Shown one piece after another: positions 41,307 to 51,443 of a stretch of 64,000 bases of DNA; the first letter of the stretch is position 1; the number at the start of each line of letters is the position of its first letter. The notes under the pieces were generated by a model, which was not told where the DNA came from, did no database searches, and saw only the letters and a list, made by a program, of their open reading frames with translations. This stretch comes from Epithemia pelagica (lineage: Eukaryota > Bacillariophyta > Bacillariophyceae > Surirellales > Surirellaceae), in assembly GCA_946965045.2 (NCBI GenBank), contig OX337228.1, positions 310,001-374,000 of the forward strand. Direction: 5' to 3'. The position numbers were made by a program, and so were the translations under genes.

Positions 41307-44300
41307 TCACCAACCGAGGACCCGTTTGCGTAGCCGCCTTAGCACGTCCACTGCAAGTGGTTTGGTGAGATAGTCCGCCAATTGGTTTGTTGTGTCTACC
41401 GCATGTATGGATATCTTCCCTTCTTCCACGTAGGATCGAAAGTGATGCAATTTGACATTGAGATGCTTGGTGCGTGGTCTGAACTTGTAGACTCGCGCCA
41501 TCTCCAATGCCCCGCTGTTGTCCTCGAAGACCCTACAATGCACTTCCGCTTTGGTGGAGTGTATTTGAATTTGTTGCGCCTTCATCTCTTCTAGGAGTCG
41601 CATGAGCGGGATTGTGGCTCTGAGGGCGTACGATAGTCCCGTGTACTCGCTCTCCGTCGAACTCAATGCGATTTCCGTCTGGAGCTGTGACTTCCATATG
41701 ACAGGGCAGCCCATATAACGGATTATGTATCCGTGACGCGAGCGCGCTGTGTCTCTGTCTGTGCTTGCCGTCTCCTTATTCCAGTTCCCCGCGAAGTCGG
41801 CGTCGACGTACACCTCCAGCCCCAGTGCTGGGTTTGGGTGGAATGTCATTCCCTGCTCTCGAGTCCCTTTCAGGTATCTCGCTATCCATCGTACTGCCTC
41901 GCCGTGTGGTTTACGTGGATTTGACGCAAAGCGAGCACATTGATGTGTCGCGTATGAGATGTCGCTCCTGGAACCTGCTTCCAGATAGTTCAACATCCCT
42001 ACTATTGAGCGGTAATTGAATGACTCGTCGAAAGCCGGCTCGTCAAGGTGGCGATGCAAGATCTTTGATGACGCCATGGGATTGTCTTTTGTAGTTGTGT
42101 TGTCCTTGAAGTGAAGGGCCTGCAGTATCTTTTGGATAAGATGCGGCTGTGCGAATGTGATTCGTCCATCGGCATGTTTGGTGATGTTTACGCCGAGGAA
42201 ATCCTTTATGTTGCCTTCCACAGTGATGTTGAGCTTTGCCGCTTTGAGGTCGGCAATTACTTGGTCAATCTCCTGTTGGTTCGGCCCACAGAGGATGCTA
42301 TCGTCTGTGTACAGTACGTACACCACTGAGACACGGTAGAAAACACATTCGTCTATGGATGATTTGGTGAATCCCACATCCTGTACCAATCTCCTCGATA
42401 GGTGTTGGTACCATACTCTCCCGGCCTGTTTTTGGCCATATAAGTTGGCGTGGAGCTGTAGGGCGTAGTCCGTTTTGGATTTGCCCCCTTCCAGTTCGTA
42501 GCCCCGGGGAATCTCCATATAGACCTCCCGTTCTACTGGCGCCTGTGGATATGCCAGTACGTAGTCGATTTGCGTCGTGTGCCAGTTGAAGGCCGACACC
42601 AGCGCTAGCACGAGTCGAATTGATGCCCAGTTGGCCACGGGTGCATATGTTTGGTCGTAATCACGCCCTTTCTCCATACGTGAGCCGTCGAAGTTCAGCC
42701 TTGCCTTGTGTGCTTTTATGTCTCGTGTGATGATGTCGCGTTTTCGTTTCATCTGCCACACTGCTTTGAAGATTTTTGTCCCTTTGGGGATCTTGCTTCG
42801 GTGCACAATCGAGAAGTTCCCATCCTCCATCTGTCGGTCCATTTCCTTTTGCATCCCCTGCACGAACTGGGCACTGTCTTCCTGCGCCATCGCCTCGTGA
42901 TGATACATCGTATCGGGGTCGGAAATTGCCGCTTTGAAGGCTATCGGGTTCAGCTTTGATTGTTGCTTGGTGGCTTTCTTTCGTTTCTTGCTCTCTTTTG
43001 CTCGCTTTTTCGCGGCCTCGTGCTTGATCATGGTCTTGTAGGCCAGTAGCCCGTTCTCGGCCACCATGTCATCTTGAGGGCAGAGGGTGGCGTAGGTGAA
43101 TATTTCGCCTGGGATTGTTTCCCCGTCCTCCGTTTCAGCGCTCATCACCTCGATGAGTCGTTGTGTGGGCTTCCTGATCCTTCCGGATCGGGTGCGAATG
43201 GTTGGTGTCTGGGGAGGAGCACTCGCCTGCTCCCTCTGACTTTGCACTTCTCTCCTTTCCTGGCTAGTCGCTGGAGTCTGTTGTGCATTTTCAAGTTGTT
43301 CCATGGTTAGATCTCCCTCTTGCGGCAGCGTCCCGTCCTGCATTGGGTCATAATCCTTTCGTTGTTGATGTTGAGTGTTTGTTTCGCGCGTTCCCAGTTC
43401 CATTCCAGGTGCGGCTCCCTCTTGCCACCGGCTTCTTTTTGCCGTCTTCCTTGGTTTGGGTTGCTGGTCCTTTTTCCCATTCGCCTTTACTGTCGCCGTC
43501 TTGAAAAACGTGCTGACTTGCCAGTTTGCTTCCACCTTTTCTTGTTTCATCGTATCGAAGCCCTTGTCGAACCGTACGTGAAACTGTGGGCTCACGTGTC
43601 CTGTGTGGCGATGCAACACTAGGGCCACGTTTCGGTTGTGGATTGGGGATTGGCCTAGGTAGATGCCAATTCGTGCTCTCTCCTTCCATTTGTGGTGCGG
43701 TTTTCCGGACTGCAGCGCCTCACTCAACACGTACACTGGACATCCGAATGGTTTCCAGTGCTTTCGATTGATGTTGACGGGCGTCTGTGCGAAAAGTTGG
43801 ATTGGTGCTTGTTTTGATGAGTGCTGCATGTTCGGTGCGTTGTTGATGCAGAGGTTCGCTTGGCGCAGTGCGTACGGCCATAGATGTGCCGAGATTGCCT
43901 CTGGCCAGCGCTTGTGTGCGTGCATCAGCATCGTCCGTGCCATCTCTTGTAGCTCCCGAATCCGCCGTTCCGCCTTTCCGTTGGCGTGGTGTGCTCCAAC
44001 TGCTGCGAAGGTGAGTTCTTGTCCGTCCCTCTCGCAGCATTGGACCCATGCTTTCGCCTTGAAAATTCCATTGTCCGCGTGGTACGCCTCGATCTTGACT
44101 CCACGATTGAGTGCGTACCGCTCGAATGCTTTCTTGCCCTGGATCGTTTCGGCTGCTGTCGCTGTGCGTTGCAGGTACACGAATCCGAGGGACGTTGCTT
44201 GGTCCACATAGACCGTTGCGTAGTTATACCTCTGTTTAGTGAGGAATCCCGTCATTTGGGCGATCAGTCCAGGAGTCGGTGACACAAGTTGGTCCACTGA

Positions 44301-45695
44301 TACCACTTGGCCTGGCCTGGTTGGTTTTACCTCGGCCTCCCTGTCTCGGACTGTCTTCGATCGCCATGGCCTCTTGGTTGCCTTGGCGTATCCACATGCT
44401 GAGCATACTGGAACGTGACACTTTGCCAGCCGTCTTGGCAACTGTCCGTCCTTGGCCATCTGTTGGAGCTTTGGAAAGGGTAGGTGTCCAAAGTCGTAGT
44501 GGTACCTCAGTAGATCGGCTTCTGCTGATGGGACCCGTTCCTCCTCATCGGGGATGATGTCGGGTGTTTCCTCGAGTGTTGCTGCGTCCTTGGCGTTGAT
44601 GTCGAATGTCCTGGGTGCCGGCGCTTCTCCATCCGCAGTAGTTGGTTCCGCTTCATTTGGTTGTATGGCGCTGTGCCAGACTGGTGGCGGCGTTTCGTTT
44701 TCGGGTTCGATATCGTCGTTCTCCGATCCATCCTCGTCGTCCGAGATTATGGATGGTTTTACTTCGACGTCGTTTTCCGTCAGTGGGTTGTTGTCGTACT
44801 CGGGGTCGTCTGTTCCGGCACATTTGCAGTACTGATGGTACTTGTCGTATCCGCTCGCGAGACTGAACGTCGCCACGTTGTTGCCATATGACTCGATTGG
44901 GATCGTCCGGCGTGACTTCCGGTTGTTCCAAAAGAGGACGACTTCTGTTCCTGTGGTCGTCTCGCCTGCTCCTCCCCGTTTGTCGACATTGTTGCGTGTT
45001 TGTGCCCAGTGCTGCGGGCTCAGCAGTCGCACTCCTCCTTCTGGCACGTAATACGAGTTCGGTATGATCATATGGTGGACTTCGCCTTGATCGTCCTCCC
45101 ATTTCCAATGAATTGTACATTGCCACACGTTGAAAGTCCTCGTTCCACCGAAGCCTTTGATTGCTCTTTTGCATGGGGTGATTGATCCTGGTATGTCCTC
45201 TCGCTTGTGCGTAATACATCCGGAACATCGATTGTCTATGCCAACCATGCGCGAGTCTGAGTCAAAGGGTGCGCATTGTCTTGCGCTGCAATTGGCTGCC
45301 ATGGCAAATATGGCTGCCATGCACAGTCGTTTTCGGTTGGAGCTTTTTGTTCGCGTGTGTTTTCGGTTGTGTGCTTTTGCTTTGGTGTGGATCCTGTTGT
45401 CCAGCCATTCTGCTGCCTTTTCGGTTCCTCTCCCGATGTAGTGGAGTATTTTCGACATCCATGCTTGTGCTGCCATGGTATTTTCGCTGTCCGCATCCTC
45501 GTTCCGTTCGATGATGGTTACTGCTGCGAGTATCATGCAGTGGAGCAGTAGCTGGAGTGTCGTTAGGATGGTGCTTGCTGCTCTCTCTATGAGGATCGTG
45601 GCCACGATGTCTATGGCGGCTATGAAGGAGAGGGTGGAGTAGATGTTAACATAGATGGTTAATACATTTACTTTGGCCCACTCTCTCCATAACCG
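41307..45695 (-). CDS. pol: Pol polyprotein of Copia element A
   Basis: Open from the codon after the gag UGA to 41307; it has no AUG near its start, so it is probably expressed as a Gag-Pol readthrough product. Domains in order: membrane-like Leu/Ile-rich stretch, protease with GIDNRCSG in place of the usual DSGAT, integrase zinc finger (HYDFGH...CHVPVCSACG), integrase core (VSVDQLVS, HADNGIFKA, GKAERRIREL giving D, D, E), RT (KARLNFDG, QIDYVLAYPQAP, YGQKQAGRVWY, catalytic box YTDD instead of YVDD), and RNase H (YVDADFAGN, SSTESEY). Complete to a stop 38 bp before the LTR. No disabling mutation seen. Confidence 0.9.
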   Translation of the reverse strand, partial: RLWREWAKVNVLTIYVNIYSTLSFIAAIDIVATILIERAASTILTTLQLLLHCMILAAVTIIERNEDADSENTMAAQAWMSKILHYIGRGTEKAAEWLDNRIHTKAKAHNRKHTRTKSSNRKRLCMAAIFAMAANCSARQCAPFDSDSRMVGIDNRCSGCITHKREDIPGSITPCKRAIKGFGGTRTFNVWQCTIHWKWEDDQGEVHHMIIPNSYYVPEGGVRLLSPQHWAQTRNNVDKRGGAGETTTGTEVVLFWNNRKSRRTIPIESYGNNVATFSLASGYDKYHQYCKCAGTDDPEYDNNPLTENDVEVKPSIISDDEDGSENDDIEPENETPPPVWHSAIQPNEAEPTTADGEAPAPRTFDINAKDAATLEETPDIIPDEEERVPSAEADLLRYHYDFGHLPFPKLQQMAKDGQLPRRLAKCHVPVCSACGYAKATKRPWRSKTVRDREAEVKPTRPGQVVSVDQLVSPTPGLIAQMTGFLTKQRYNYATVYVDQATSLGFVYLQRTATAAETIQGKKAFERYALNRGVKIEAYHADNGIFKAKAWVQCCERDGQELTFAAVGAHHANGKAERRIRELQEMARTMLMHAHKRWPEAISAHLWPYALRQANLCINNAPNMQHSSKQAPIQLFAQTPVNINRKHWKPFGCPVYVLSEALQSGKPHHKWKERARIGIYLGQSPIHNRNVALVLHRHTGHVSPQFHVRFDKGFDTMKQEKVEANWQVSTFFKTATVKANGKKDQQPKPRKTAKRSRWQEGAAPGMELGTRETNTQHQQRKDYDPMQDGTLPQEGDLTMEQLENAQQTPATSQERREVQSQREQASAPPQTPTIRTRSGRIRKPTQRLIEVMSAETEDGETIPGEIFTYATLCPQDDMVAENGLLAYKTMIKHEAAKKRAKESKKRKKATKQQSKLNPIAFKAAISDPDTMYHHEAMAQEDSAQFVQGMQKEMDRQMEDGNFSIVHRSKIPKGTKIFKAVWQMKRKRDIITRDIKAHKARLNFDGSRMEKGRDYDQTYAPVANWASIRLVLALVSAFNWHTTQIDYVLAYPQAPVEREVYMEIPRGYELEGGKSKTDYALQLHANLYGQKQAGRVWYQHLSRRLVQDVGFTKSSIDECVFYRVSVVYVLYTDDSILCGPNQQEIDQVIADLKAAKLNITVEGNIKDFLGVNITKHADGRITFAQPHLIQKILQALHFKDNTTTKDNPMASSKILHRHLDEPAFDESFNYRSIVGMLNYLEAGSRSDISYATHQCARFASNPRKPHGEAVRWIARYLKGTREQGMTFHPNPALGLEVYVDADFAGNWNKETASTDRDTARSRHGYIIRYMGCPVIWKSQLQTEIALSSTESEYTGLSYALRATIPLMRLLEEMKAQQIQIHSTKAEVHCRVFEDNSGALEMARVYKFRPRTKHLNVKLHHFRSYVEEGKISIHAVDTTNQLADYLTKPLAVDVLRRLRKRVLGW

Positions 45696-47084
45696 TCAGG
45701 AGTCGTAGTCCGAGTCTTCTTGTTCTTCGATGAGCGCCTCGTGCGCCGCTGCCAGCTTGAGTGCCCCATCCTTGGTCTTCTTTTCCTTCTGTCCTTCCTT
45801 CTTGGAGGAGTCCTTCTTTGCCGCGTATCCTCGGCATTCGGACGGCTTGTGAGTCCTCCAGCGTCCGTCACACTTGCCCTTGGTTTCACTGGAGCACCAA
45901 TACCATTTGGTGCCATTCCATGTCCGGAACTTGTGCATTTTGTCCGCCTTCGGTTTCTCGTTGTTTTTGAGCCACGCTGGTTTCTCCGGTTTCGTCGGGG
46001 CTCCATGTTTGTCGTTGCTCGATTTCTTTGCTGGGCCTTCCTTCTTGCTTTCGAATTTTGTGCCCTTTGGCGGTGCTCGTTTCTTCAGCGATTGCACCTC
46101 CGCTTGGAGGGCTAGCACTTCCTTCTGGTGCTGCGTGGGTTGCTCCCACTCGTCCCTCGTGACTTGTTTCTTGTAAAAGTTCACTGCCTTGATCATTAAA
46201 TCGCGTGCCGCGGTGATGGTTGCTGTCCCATCCTCGTGGCCGTCTTCCACTTGTTGGATGTACGCTGCGAATCGTTCGTCGTTGACGGCCTTGTATCCCT
46301 TGAAGAGATTGACAATCAGGTCTGACGACGCTTGTCCTCGCAATGATAGTCCATCCACTTGACTTTGGACAAACGCATTGAATGCGATTATGTCACTGCC
46401 GTTAGTTTCGATGTACTTGTCAAGGTTGGACAAGTTGAGTCGCAGTGTCGAGACTGTGGCGTGGGAGTCGAGGTAGCTCTCTCGTACCACCACCTTGAAT
46501 AGACAACCTCCCGCGTCCAGGCCATTCACTTGTGTCTGCTCTTTCCATATTTGGATTCGCTGAATTCCTGTTGGTGACAGAGAATTCATGATCAAGTCAT
46601 AGAGCATCTTCGAGTCTTGGCTTTTTCGACTGTTCCCTGCGATGATGGATTGCTCCCATGCCGTTACATGGGCCAGAGTCACCCGCCCATAGTCGTTGAT
46701 GAGGTCGACTTGGTTTGCTCCTGGTGCTGCGAGGTCCAGTGGGACCTTTGCGTTTGATCCATCCTCCAACATGCCCAAATCTCGTGCCCGAGTATTCAGC
46801 AGGTTGATGAACAGTTGAAACCGACTCGGTTCCACATCGAATTTTTCATCCGTACTAAATAAGGAGCGAGTGGCTTGCTCGTAGTATTTTCGGCCTTGTT
46901 TGGTACTGAAATCCAATTGCTGCCCGATTCCGGCTCGGAGTGGGGTCCTTAGGAATGGTCCTGGTCCTCCTCCTCCTGGTGCTCCGCCTCCTGCGCCCCC
47001 TGCTGCTACAGCAGCGGCAGCTGCATTCGCGGCGGCGTTCGCAATGGCTTGCTGGATTGCTTGCGTGGCTGCTCCCAGTGCTCC
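45696..47084 (-). CDS. gag: Gag of Copia element A, main part (5' end displaced by element B)
   Basis: Encodes Ala/Gly/Pro-rich N-terminus (GALGAATQAIQQ, GGAGGGAPGG), a capsid-like helical region, and a basic C-terminus with KCDGRWRTHKPSECRG, a possible atypical zinc knuckle. It ends EEQEDSDYDS followed by UGA then CGG in frame with pol. The first ~41 codons lie at 53969-54092 (start MDGGDGAPAPGG), on the other side of nested element B. Joining across one copy of the 4-bp target duplication restores an uninterrupted frame (AAIVGALGAATQ). The open frame that appears to start further upstream, within 47085-47237, is element B LTR sequence. Confidence 0.85.
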   Translation of the reverse strand, partial: GALGAATQAIQQAIANAAANAAAAAVAAGGAGGGAPGGGGPGPFLRTPLRAGIGQQLDFSTKQGRKYYEQATRSLFSTDEKFDVEPSRFQLFINLLNTRARDLGMLEDGSNAKVPLDLAAPGANQVDLINDYGRVTLAHVTAWEQSIIAGNSRKSQDSKMLYDLIMNSLSPTGIQRIQIWKEQTQVNGLDAGGCLFKVVVRESYLDSHATVSTLRLNLSNLDKYIETNGSDIIAFNAFVQSQVDGLSLRGQASSDLIVNLFKGYKAVNDERFAAYIQQVEDGHEDGTATITAARDLMIKAVNFYKKQVTRDEWEQPTQHQKEVLALQAEVQSLKKRAPPKGTKFESKKEGPAKKSSNDKHGAPTKPEKPAWLKNNEKPKADKMHKFRTWNGTKWYWCSSETKGKCDGRWRTHKPSECRGYAAKKDSSKKEGQKEKKTKDGALKLAAAHEALIEEQEDSDYDS

Positions 47085-47237
47085 TAAGAAAACCCGTCCG
47101 TTGGACACACGGAGCACCGTCATGGGTGCACGGGTACAAAAGTCATTCCAAACAAAGAAGTGAACTAAAATATAGGTTACAGAGTCACTACTCCCTATCT
47201 TCTCGATTTTCATACGTACGACAGACATACTTTCTTA
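47085..47237 (-). repeat. 3' LTR of element B
   Basis: 153 bp. It differs from 53816-53968 by one transition (A at about 47225, G at about 53956). Its inverted terminal heptamers are TAAGAAA and TTTCTTA. Confidence 0.82.
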
Positions 47238-47366
47238 GTCCCCTCAAACAGTACTCGATTCCTTTGAGAACTGTTTGCCATCCCAGTAGTAAGTGTATTC
47301 GGGCCAACTAGCCCAGGAAACCTCAAGACCTGCACAAAACCTCATAAATAAAGATGAGGAAAGGAC

Positions 47367-50300
47367 TCACTCTGGGGATCCATGATCATCAGTAATATCC
47401 CAAAGGACCAGACCCAACAAATGATTGCGTTTCTGTCCTCCTGGAATCACCTTGGTGGCCAAATCAGCTGGATTATGCTGTGTGGGAATATGTGTAGTCA
47501 ACAATTCACCCATGGCAACAGCTTCTCTGACAGCATGATAGCAAATAGAATTGGACTTCTTCTTCAGCGATGATTCCGGTTTCGATGTATTATGAATCAC
47601 GGACATATTGTCACCATAAACATATGTAGGACCAGACAACGGCACTCCCATCATCCGTAATTTGTAGCGTAGTCCCCTGACGGCCTCCATGCCCGTCTTC
47701 ATTGCAACAAACTCAGCTCCAAAAACGGATGTTTCAATGGTCGCTTGTCGCTTGGTATACCACATAATAGGTGCCATATTCATAAAGATGAAGAATCCAG
47801 TTCTAGATCGCCGTACCATCTTGTCACCAGCATGATCCGAGTCAACATACAGCCGCAGATCCACCTCTTTACCACGTGCCTTTGGTGCATTCGGTGGGAC
47901 TGCCTCTTTTACATCACCGTAGAACTCCTTCCAGTCGCAATCTTCACGAAATTCTCGGAGGTCTATCTCGGGATAGGTCGGATCAAATGCCATCCTGGCA
48001 TTGTGCTTGATTTTCAAATAGGAATACATATGGAATACTGCTTCCAAATGTCCTTGTCGTGGACTTGCCACTTGGGATGCCAACAATGATGTTTCGGTCA
48101 TGATATCCACCCTTCCCAGTTCGACCATCCATCTGAGGACACCAATCTGGGACTGGTAGAATGACACCTCGTCATCATTCAGTTGATCTGTCACGTCAAG
48201 AACTGGGTCATATTCTGGTGGGAACGGAGTCGCCGCGCGTTTTGCGAGCTTGCGGCCACCACACTCGCGTTCCAAATACGTCTCAACATTCGAAACAGCT
48301 TCTTGTACATGCTTGCTCGAACTTATAGCCCAACTGACAACGGAATTGGGCATGGTCATGGGCTTAAGCTTCCCTCCAAGGTACATGTCAGGATTTCCGA
48401 TCGAGCCCGGCTTCATAGGGAAGAAATGATCTAACTCGTGTAACATCGCAGTCGCATCATGCGATATGGCCAAGACATCGTCTACGTACAGCAATACATA
48501 GGCGTAGTACTTGTGACCGTCACTCGGACGTGTCATAGGCTTCATCCACAAGTCCCGATCAGCACCCAAGCACGGATCGTACCCAAGAGTTCTCATACAA
48601 CTCGCAAGGTGGTTGCGGAAGCTTGCACCGGCACTCTTTAACCCATACAACGCTCGTACAATATATGCACGCTTCCCAGCGTTGGACCCGAACTCGGGGC
48701 CCAGTACAGTCCAGATTTTCTCACTGTTCGGTGCAGTTAAATAAGCATTCTTGATGTCGGACGATTTAACCTCTAGGTCGTTGAGAGCGGCAATAGTGAG
48801 GGCAATACGAACACTTTCTCGAGACACAACACTGGCATAAGTCAATGTCGCTGGTGCCTCTGTTGTATGTCCGCCCGCTACAAACCGTGCTTTCCTCCTG
48901 AAATCTTCCATTTTTACGTCGAAAACCATGTGGCATCGGATCTCCTGGAAGCCAGGAGCTGGTTTCTCGTCGTCTTCCATCAACTTGAACGCCACTCGAA
49001 CAGCTTCCATCTCTTTCTCGATGGCCTTTCGCCACAAGTCGTTGCCGTTCCTTCTGTCAAGTTCGTATGCTTCGGCAACAGTCTTGGGGATTTCGATCCC
49101 AAACTTGTGCGTCCGCTTGTGGTAGCGGCTATTGACGGCGGCGAGTATCCGATCTCGTCGTCGGAGGAATTTATTCACCCACCAATCAAACGCTGGCTCA
49201 TTTTCAATCTGCTTTGCGACGGCGTACTCCGCCACTTCAATCGGATTCGATTCCTTCAGTCCAGCCAGGCGTTCCCAGGACGTTGACCCATCGCGCCACT
49301 GGACGCACAACTCCCACCCTTTCGTCGTCTTCTTCTTGTGCTTCCGCCCTCGGACAACGACATGGCGGTTATCGTGGTCGACAGCGGCTTTGGTCTTGCG
49401 GTGATCAACGATGCTGTCCAGCAACAAGAATTGGTTTCCCTCAGCATCGCACTGCGCATACATATTTTCCGCGATGACGTTCGCGGCATACTCTGACGTC
49501 TCGCCGTCTGGAAACTCGACAACATATACTCTCGAGTCTAGAATCGGGTTGTGGGACGACGTCCCCTTGAGACGGCCATCACTGGTCTTGGACCGTCTTT
49601 TCACCTTGCCCGTCACCATTACATCACCCTTCGGCAACAAGACGTCAGCTCCAACGTAGTTGTCGTAGGTGTCTGGTGTGATGTCATCAATGTCGGGTGC
49701 AATCGGTGGCTTGGGGTCATCGTCGTCTTCATACGCCTCGTAGGTCGGCGTTTCCACATCAACTAGACCATCGTAGTCTTCGACTTTAGCTACACCGCCT
49801 AACTTCTCGTTGACCTTACTCGTGTAGTCTTTCCTCTTCTCTATTTCAGTCGGGTCACGGATTTCGTCGTCCGTCAGATGTCGATAGGTCGAGCGAATCT
49901 TGATCATTCCTGACTCGGCTAGGATCTTAATTGCATGTGCGGGTCCCATGTCCGTCGCAGGACCTAGGTACCTACCCAGTTTCTCCTTGTCTTCCGGGTA
50001 GTTGGCCGCTGAGTCGTAGTAGTAAACCCAGTCGTACCACCCATATCCAGCCAAGAGTGAAATGTCGAAGGTCTCCCCGTGCATTGCCGTTTCCGGGACT
50101 TGACCTGACAGCTCGAAATTACTATGACATGTAGCCGATCTGATATAGGCTTCCAACTCGAGGCAATGATCCCACAATACCTTAGGAGATTTAGTTGAGA
50201 CCATTTTCCGTCCAGTACCACGCTTCAACTCCCTAATTGCACTCTCAGCCGCATTTGCCCACGGAGTATAAGGCTCCAACTGTTTCACTCGACAACCAGC

Positions 50301-51440
50301 CTCTCTAGACTTCTTCCTGAACTTGCCCTTGACCTGTTCCGCGGCACCGTCCATGATTAGTTCCGGTGGACGGCCTTCCCTCTGGAGCAACAACGACAAA
50401 GCTTCGTGTGCATCGCCTTTCGAGGCCAGAGGGTACGCTCTAGTCCATCCATTCCTTGCCGTGAAGACTTGGGCACAAGTATTACCCAGCCTAGACTTCA
50501 CCTTCGAAAACATAGTGTCCGTGAATAAGGGATGAGGCAATGGCCGGTATCGGTGAAACCGGTCGTTCGTCGTGAACCTCTTGGTCAAAGGGTTCAATGT
50601 GGTACGTAGACCACGTTGTGTTGTCACTCGAAGGGTATCCGCTGCACGTTCCAATCCACATCCCCATCGACGTGCCAAAGTCTTGGCATCGATAGCTTTT
50701 CCAGAAGGGGTAGTTTGTGTTACGGAAAGAGTCGCCACGCGTGCTTGCAGAGCAGTCGCGAAGCATGCGGTTTCCGACGGTCGCGAATCAGAAAGCAAAG
50801 TCGTGAAAGGGTCATTGTCATTGGGTCCCCTTGAGCGAACGGTGGAAATCGATCGTTGGAGGGCCGCTCGGGCCGACATTTCATCCCGAGCGAAAGAGTC
50901 ATTCTGGGGGTCCCACGGCGGGTCAGGACTGGTCAAATCAAAGCGACGACATGAAGCATATTCATCGGAAGTGGGGGTCCTTGTAGGGAAATAGGAAGTG
51001 ACACCACATAAATCAAGGGGTATCACAAAATCCTCATCGTCCTGATCGCTCAGAACCAGTGCGTGTGTCTTATTGTCGGGATTATCGGTCAAGAATTTCG
51101 GTTGGTCCGAAACTTGCACGTCATTCATCCACAACTGCATAGGGCACAGGAGGTTGTGAGTAAGCGATGGTATATAAATGGCCTGGTTCACGAGTAGGAT
51201 CAATACTTCACCGGTATCGGGGCAATCATAAGCTAGAGCCGCACTTATAGTCTTGCAACTCTTGTGAACCACGCCCTGAGAAGAATCATATCCCTTGACA
51301 TCCACAGGGCGGCCATAGTCCTGTACAACCATCGCAGACCTTCCAACAACACACGTGTCCGCATGACTATCAAGCTCGGTACGAGACTCGCCCTCGTCGG
51401 ACGTGTCAACCGCACCGACACGCACTGAGCGGACCACCGC
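47367..51440 (-). CDS. pol: Pol polyprotein of Copia element B, with chromodomain-like segment
   Basis: The frame follows the gag UGA directly and has no AUG for its first ~35 codons. Domains: protease near residue 22 (LDSHADTCVVG), integrase core (FTDTMFSKVKS, LIMDGAAEQVKG, NAAESAIRELKRG giving D, D, E), a segment near 690-760 resembling a chromodomain (KGWELCVQWRDGSTSWERLA), RT (VFDVKMEDFRRKARFVAGG, DIKNAYLTAP, YGLKSAGASFR, LLYVDDVLAI) and RNase H (LRLYVDSDHAGD, FGAEFVAMKTG). It ends 129 bp before the LTR. It is only distantly similar to element A Pol, so the two belong to different Copia lineages. No disabling mutation seen. Confidence 0.9.
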   Translation of the reverse strand, partial: AVVRSVRVGAVDTSDEGESRTELDSHADTCVVGRSAMVVQDYGRPVDVKGYDSSQGVVHKSCKTISAALAYDCPDTGEVLILLVNQAIYIPSLTHNLLCPMQLWMNDVQVSDQPKFLTDNPDNKTHALVLSDQDDEDFVIPLDLCGVTSYFPTRTPTSDEYASCRRFDLTSPDPPWDPQNDSFARDEMSARAALQRSISTVRSRGPNDNDPFTTLLSDSRPSETACFATALQARVATLSVTQTTPSGKAIDAKTLARRWGCGLERAADTLRVTTQRGLRTTLNPLTKRFTTNDRFHRYRPLPHPLFTDTMFSKVKSRLGNTCAQVFTARNGWTRAYPLASKGDAHEALSLLLQREGRPPELIMDGAAEQVKGKFRKKSREAGCRVKQLEPYTPWANAAESAIRELKRGTGRKMVSTKSPKVLWDHCLELEAYIRSATCHSNFELSGQVPETAMHGETFDISLLAGYGWYDWVYYYDSAANYPEDKEKLGRYLGPATDMGPAHAIKILAESGMIKIRSTYRHLTDDEIRDPTEIEKRKDYTSKVNEKLGGVAKVEDYDGLVDVETPTYEAYEDDDDPKPPIAPDIDDITPDTYDNYVGADVLLPKGDVMVTGKVKRRSKTSDGRLKGTSSHNPILDSRVYVVEFPDGETSEYAANVIAENMYAQCDAEGNQFLLLDSIVDHRKTKAAVDHDNRHVVVRGRKHKKKTTKGWELCVQWRDGSTSWERLAGLKESNPIEVAEYAVAKQIENEPAFDWWVNKFLRRRDRILAAVNSRYHKRTHKFGIEIPKTVAEAYELDRRNGNDLWRKAIEKEMEAVRVAFKLMEDDEKPAPGFQEIRCHMVFDVKMEDFRRKARFVAGGHTTEAPATLTYASVVSRESVRIALTIAALNDLEVKSSDIKNAYLTAPNSEKIWTVLGPEFGSNAGKRAYIVRALYGLKSAGASFRNHLASCMRTLGYDPCLGADRDLWMKPMTRPSDGHKYYAYVLLYVDDVLAISHDATAMLHELDHFFPMKPGSIGNPDMYLGGKLKPMTMPNSVVSWAISSSKHVQEAVSNVETYLERECGGRKLAKRAATPFPPEYDPVLDVTDQLNDDEVSFYQSQIGVLRWMVELGRVDIMTETSLLASQVASPRQGHLEAVFHMYSYLKIKHNARMAFDPTYPEIDLREFREDCDWKEFYGDVKEAVPPNAPKARGKEVDLRLYVDSDHAGDKMVRRSRTGFFIFMNMAPIMWYTKRQATIETSVFGAEFVAMKTGMEAVRGLRYKLRMMGVPLSGPTYVYGDNMSVIHNTSKPESSLKKKSNSICYHAVREAVAMGELLTTHIPTQHNPADLATKVIPGGQKRNHLLGLVLWDITDDHGSPE

Positions 51441-51443
51441 TCA
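51426..51443 (-). promoter_or_regulatory. Hairpin embracing the gag stop codon of element B
   Basis: In RNA sense the sequence is UGAGCGG, loop UGGU, CCGCUCA: a perfect 7-bp stem whose first three bases are the in-frame gag UGA. Its position at the gag/pol boundary suggests a role in stop-codon readthrough or in reinitiation at the downstream GUG. That role is inference. Confidence 0.5.

Noticed and set aside
41382-45550. Many plus-strand open frames opposite the Copia pol genes
   Set aside because: They are antisense shadows of strongly coding minus-strand frames.
47085-47228. Gag of element A starting within 47085-47228 (MSVVRMKIEKIG...)
   Set aside because: This stretch is the LTR of nested element B read in frame. 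The true gag start is at 54092, beyond element B.
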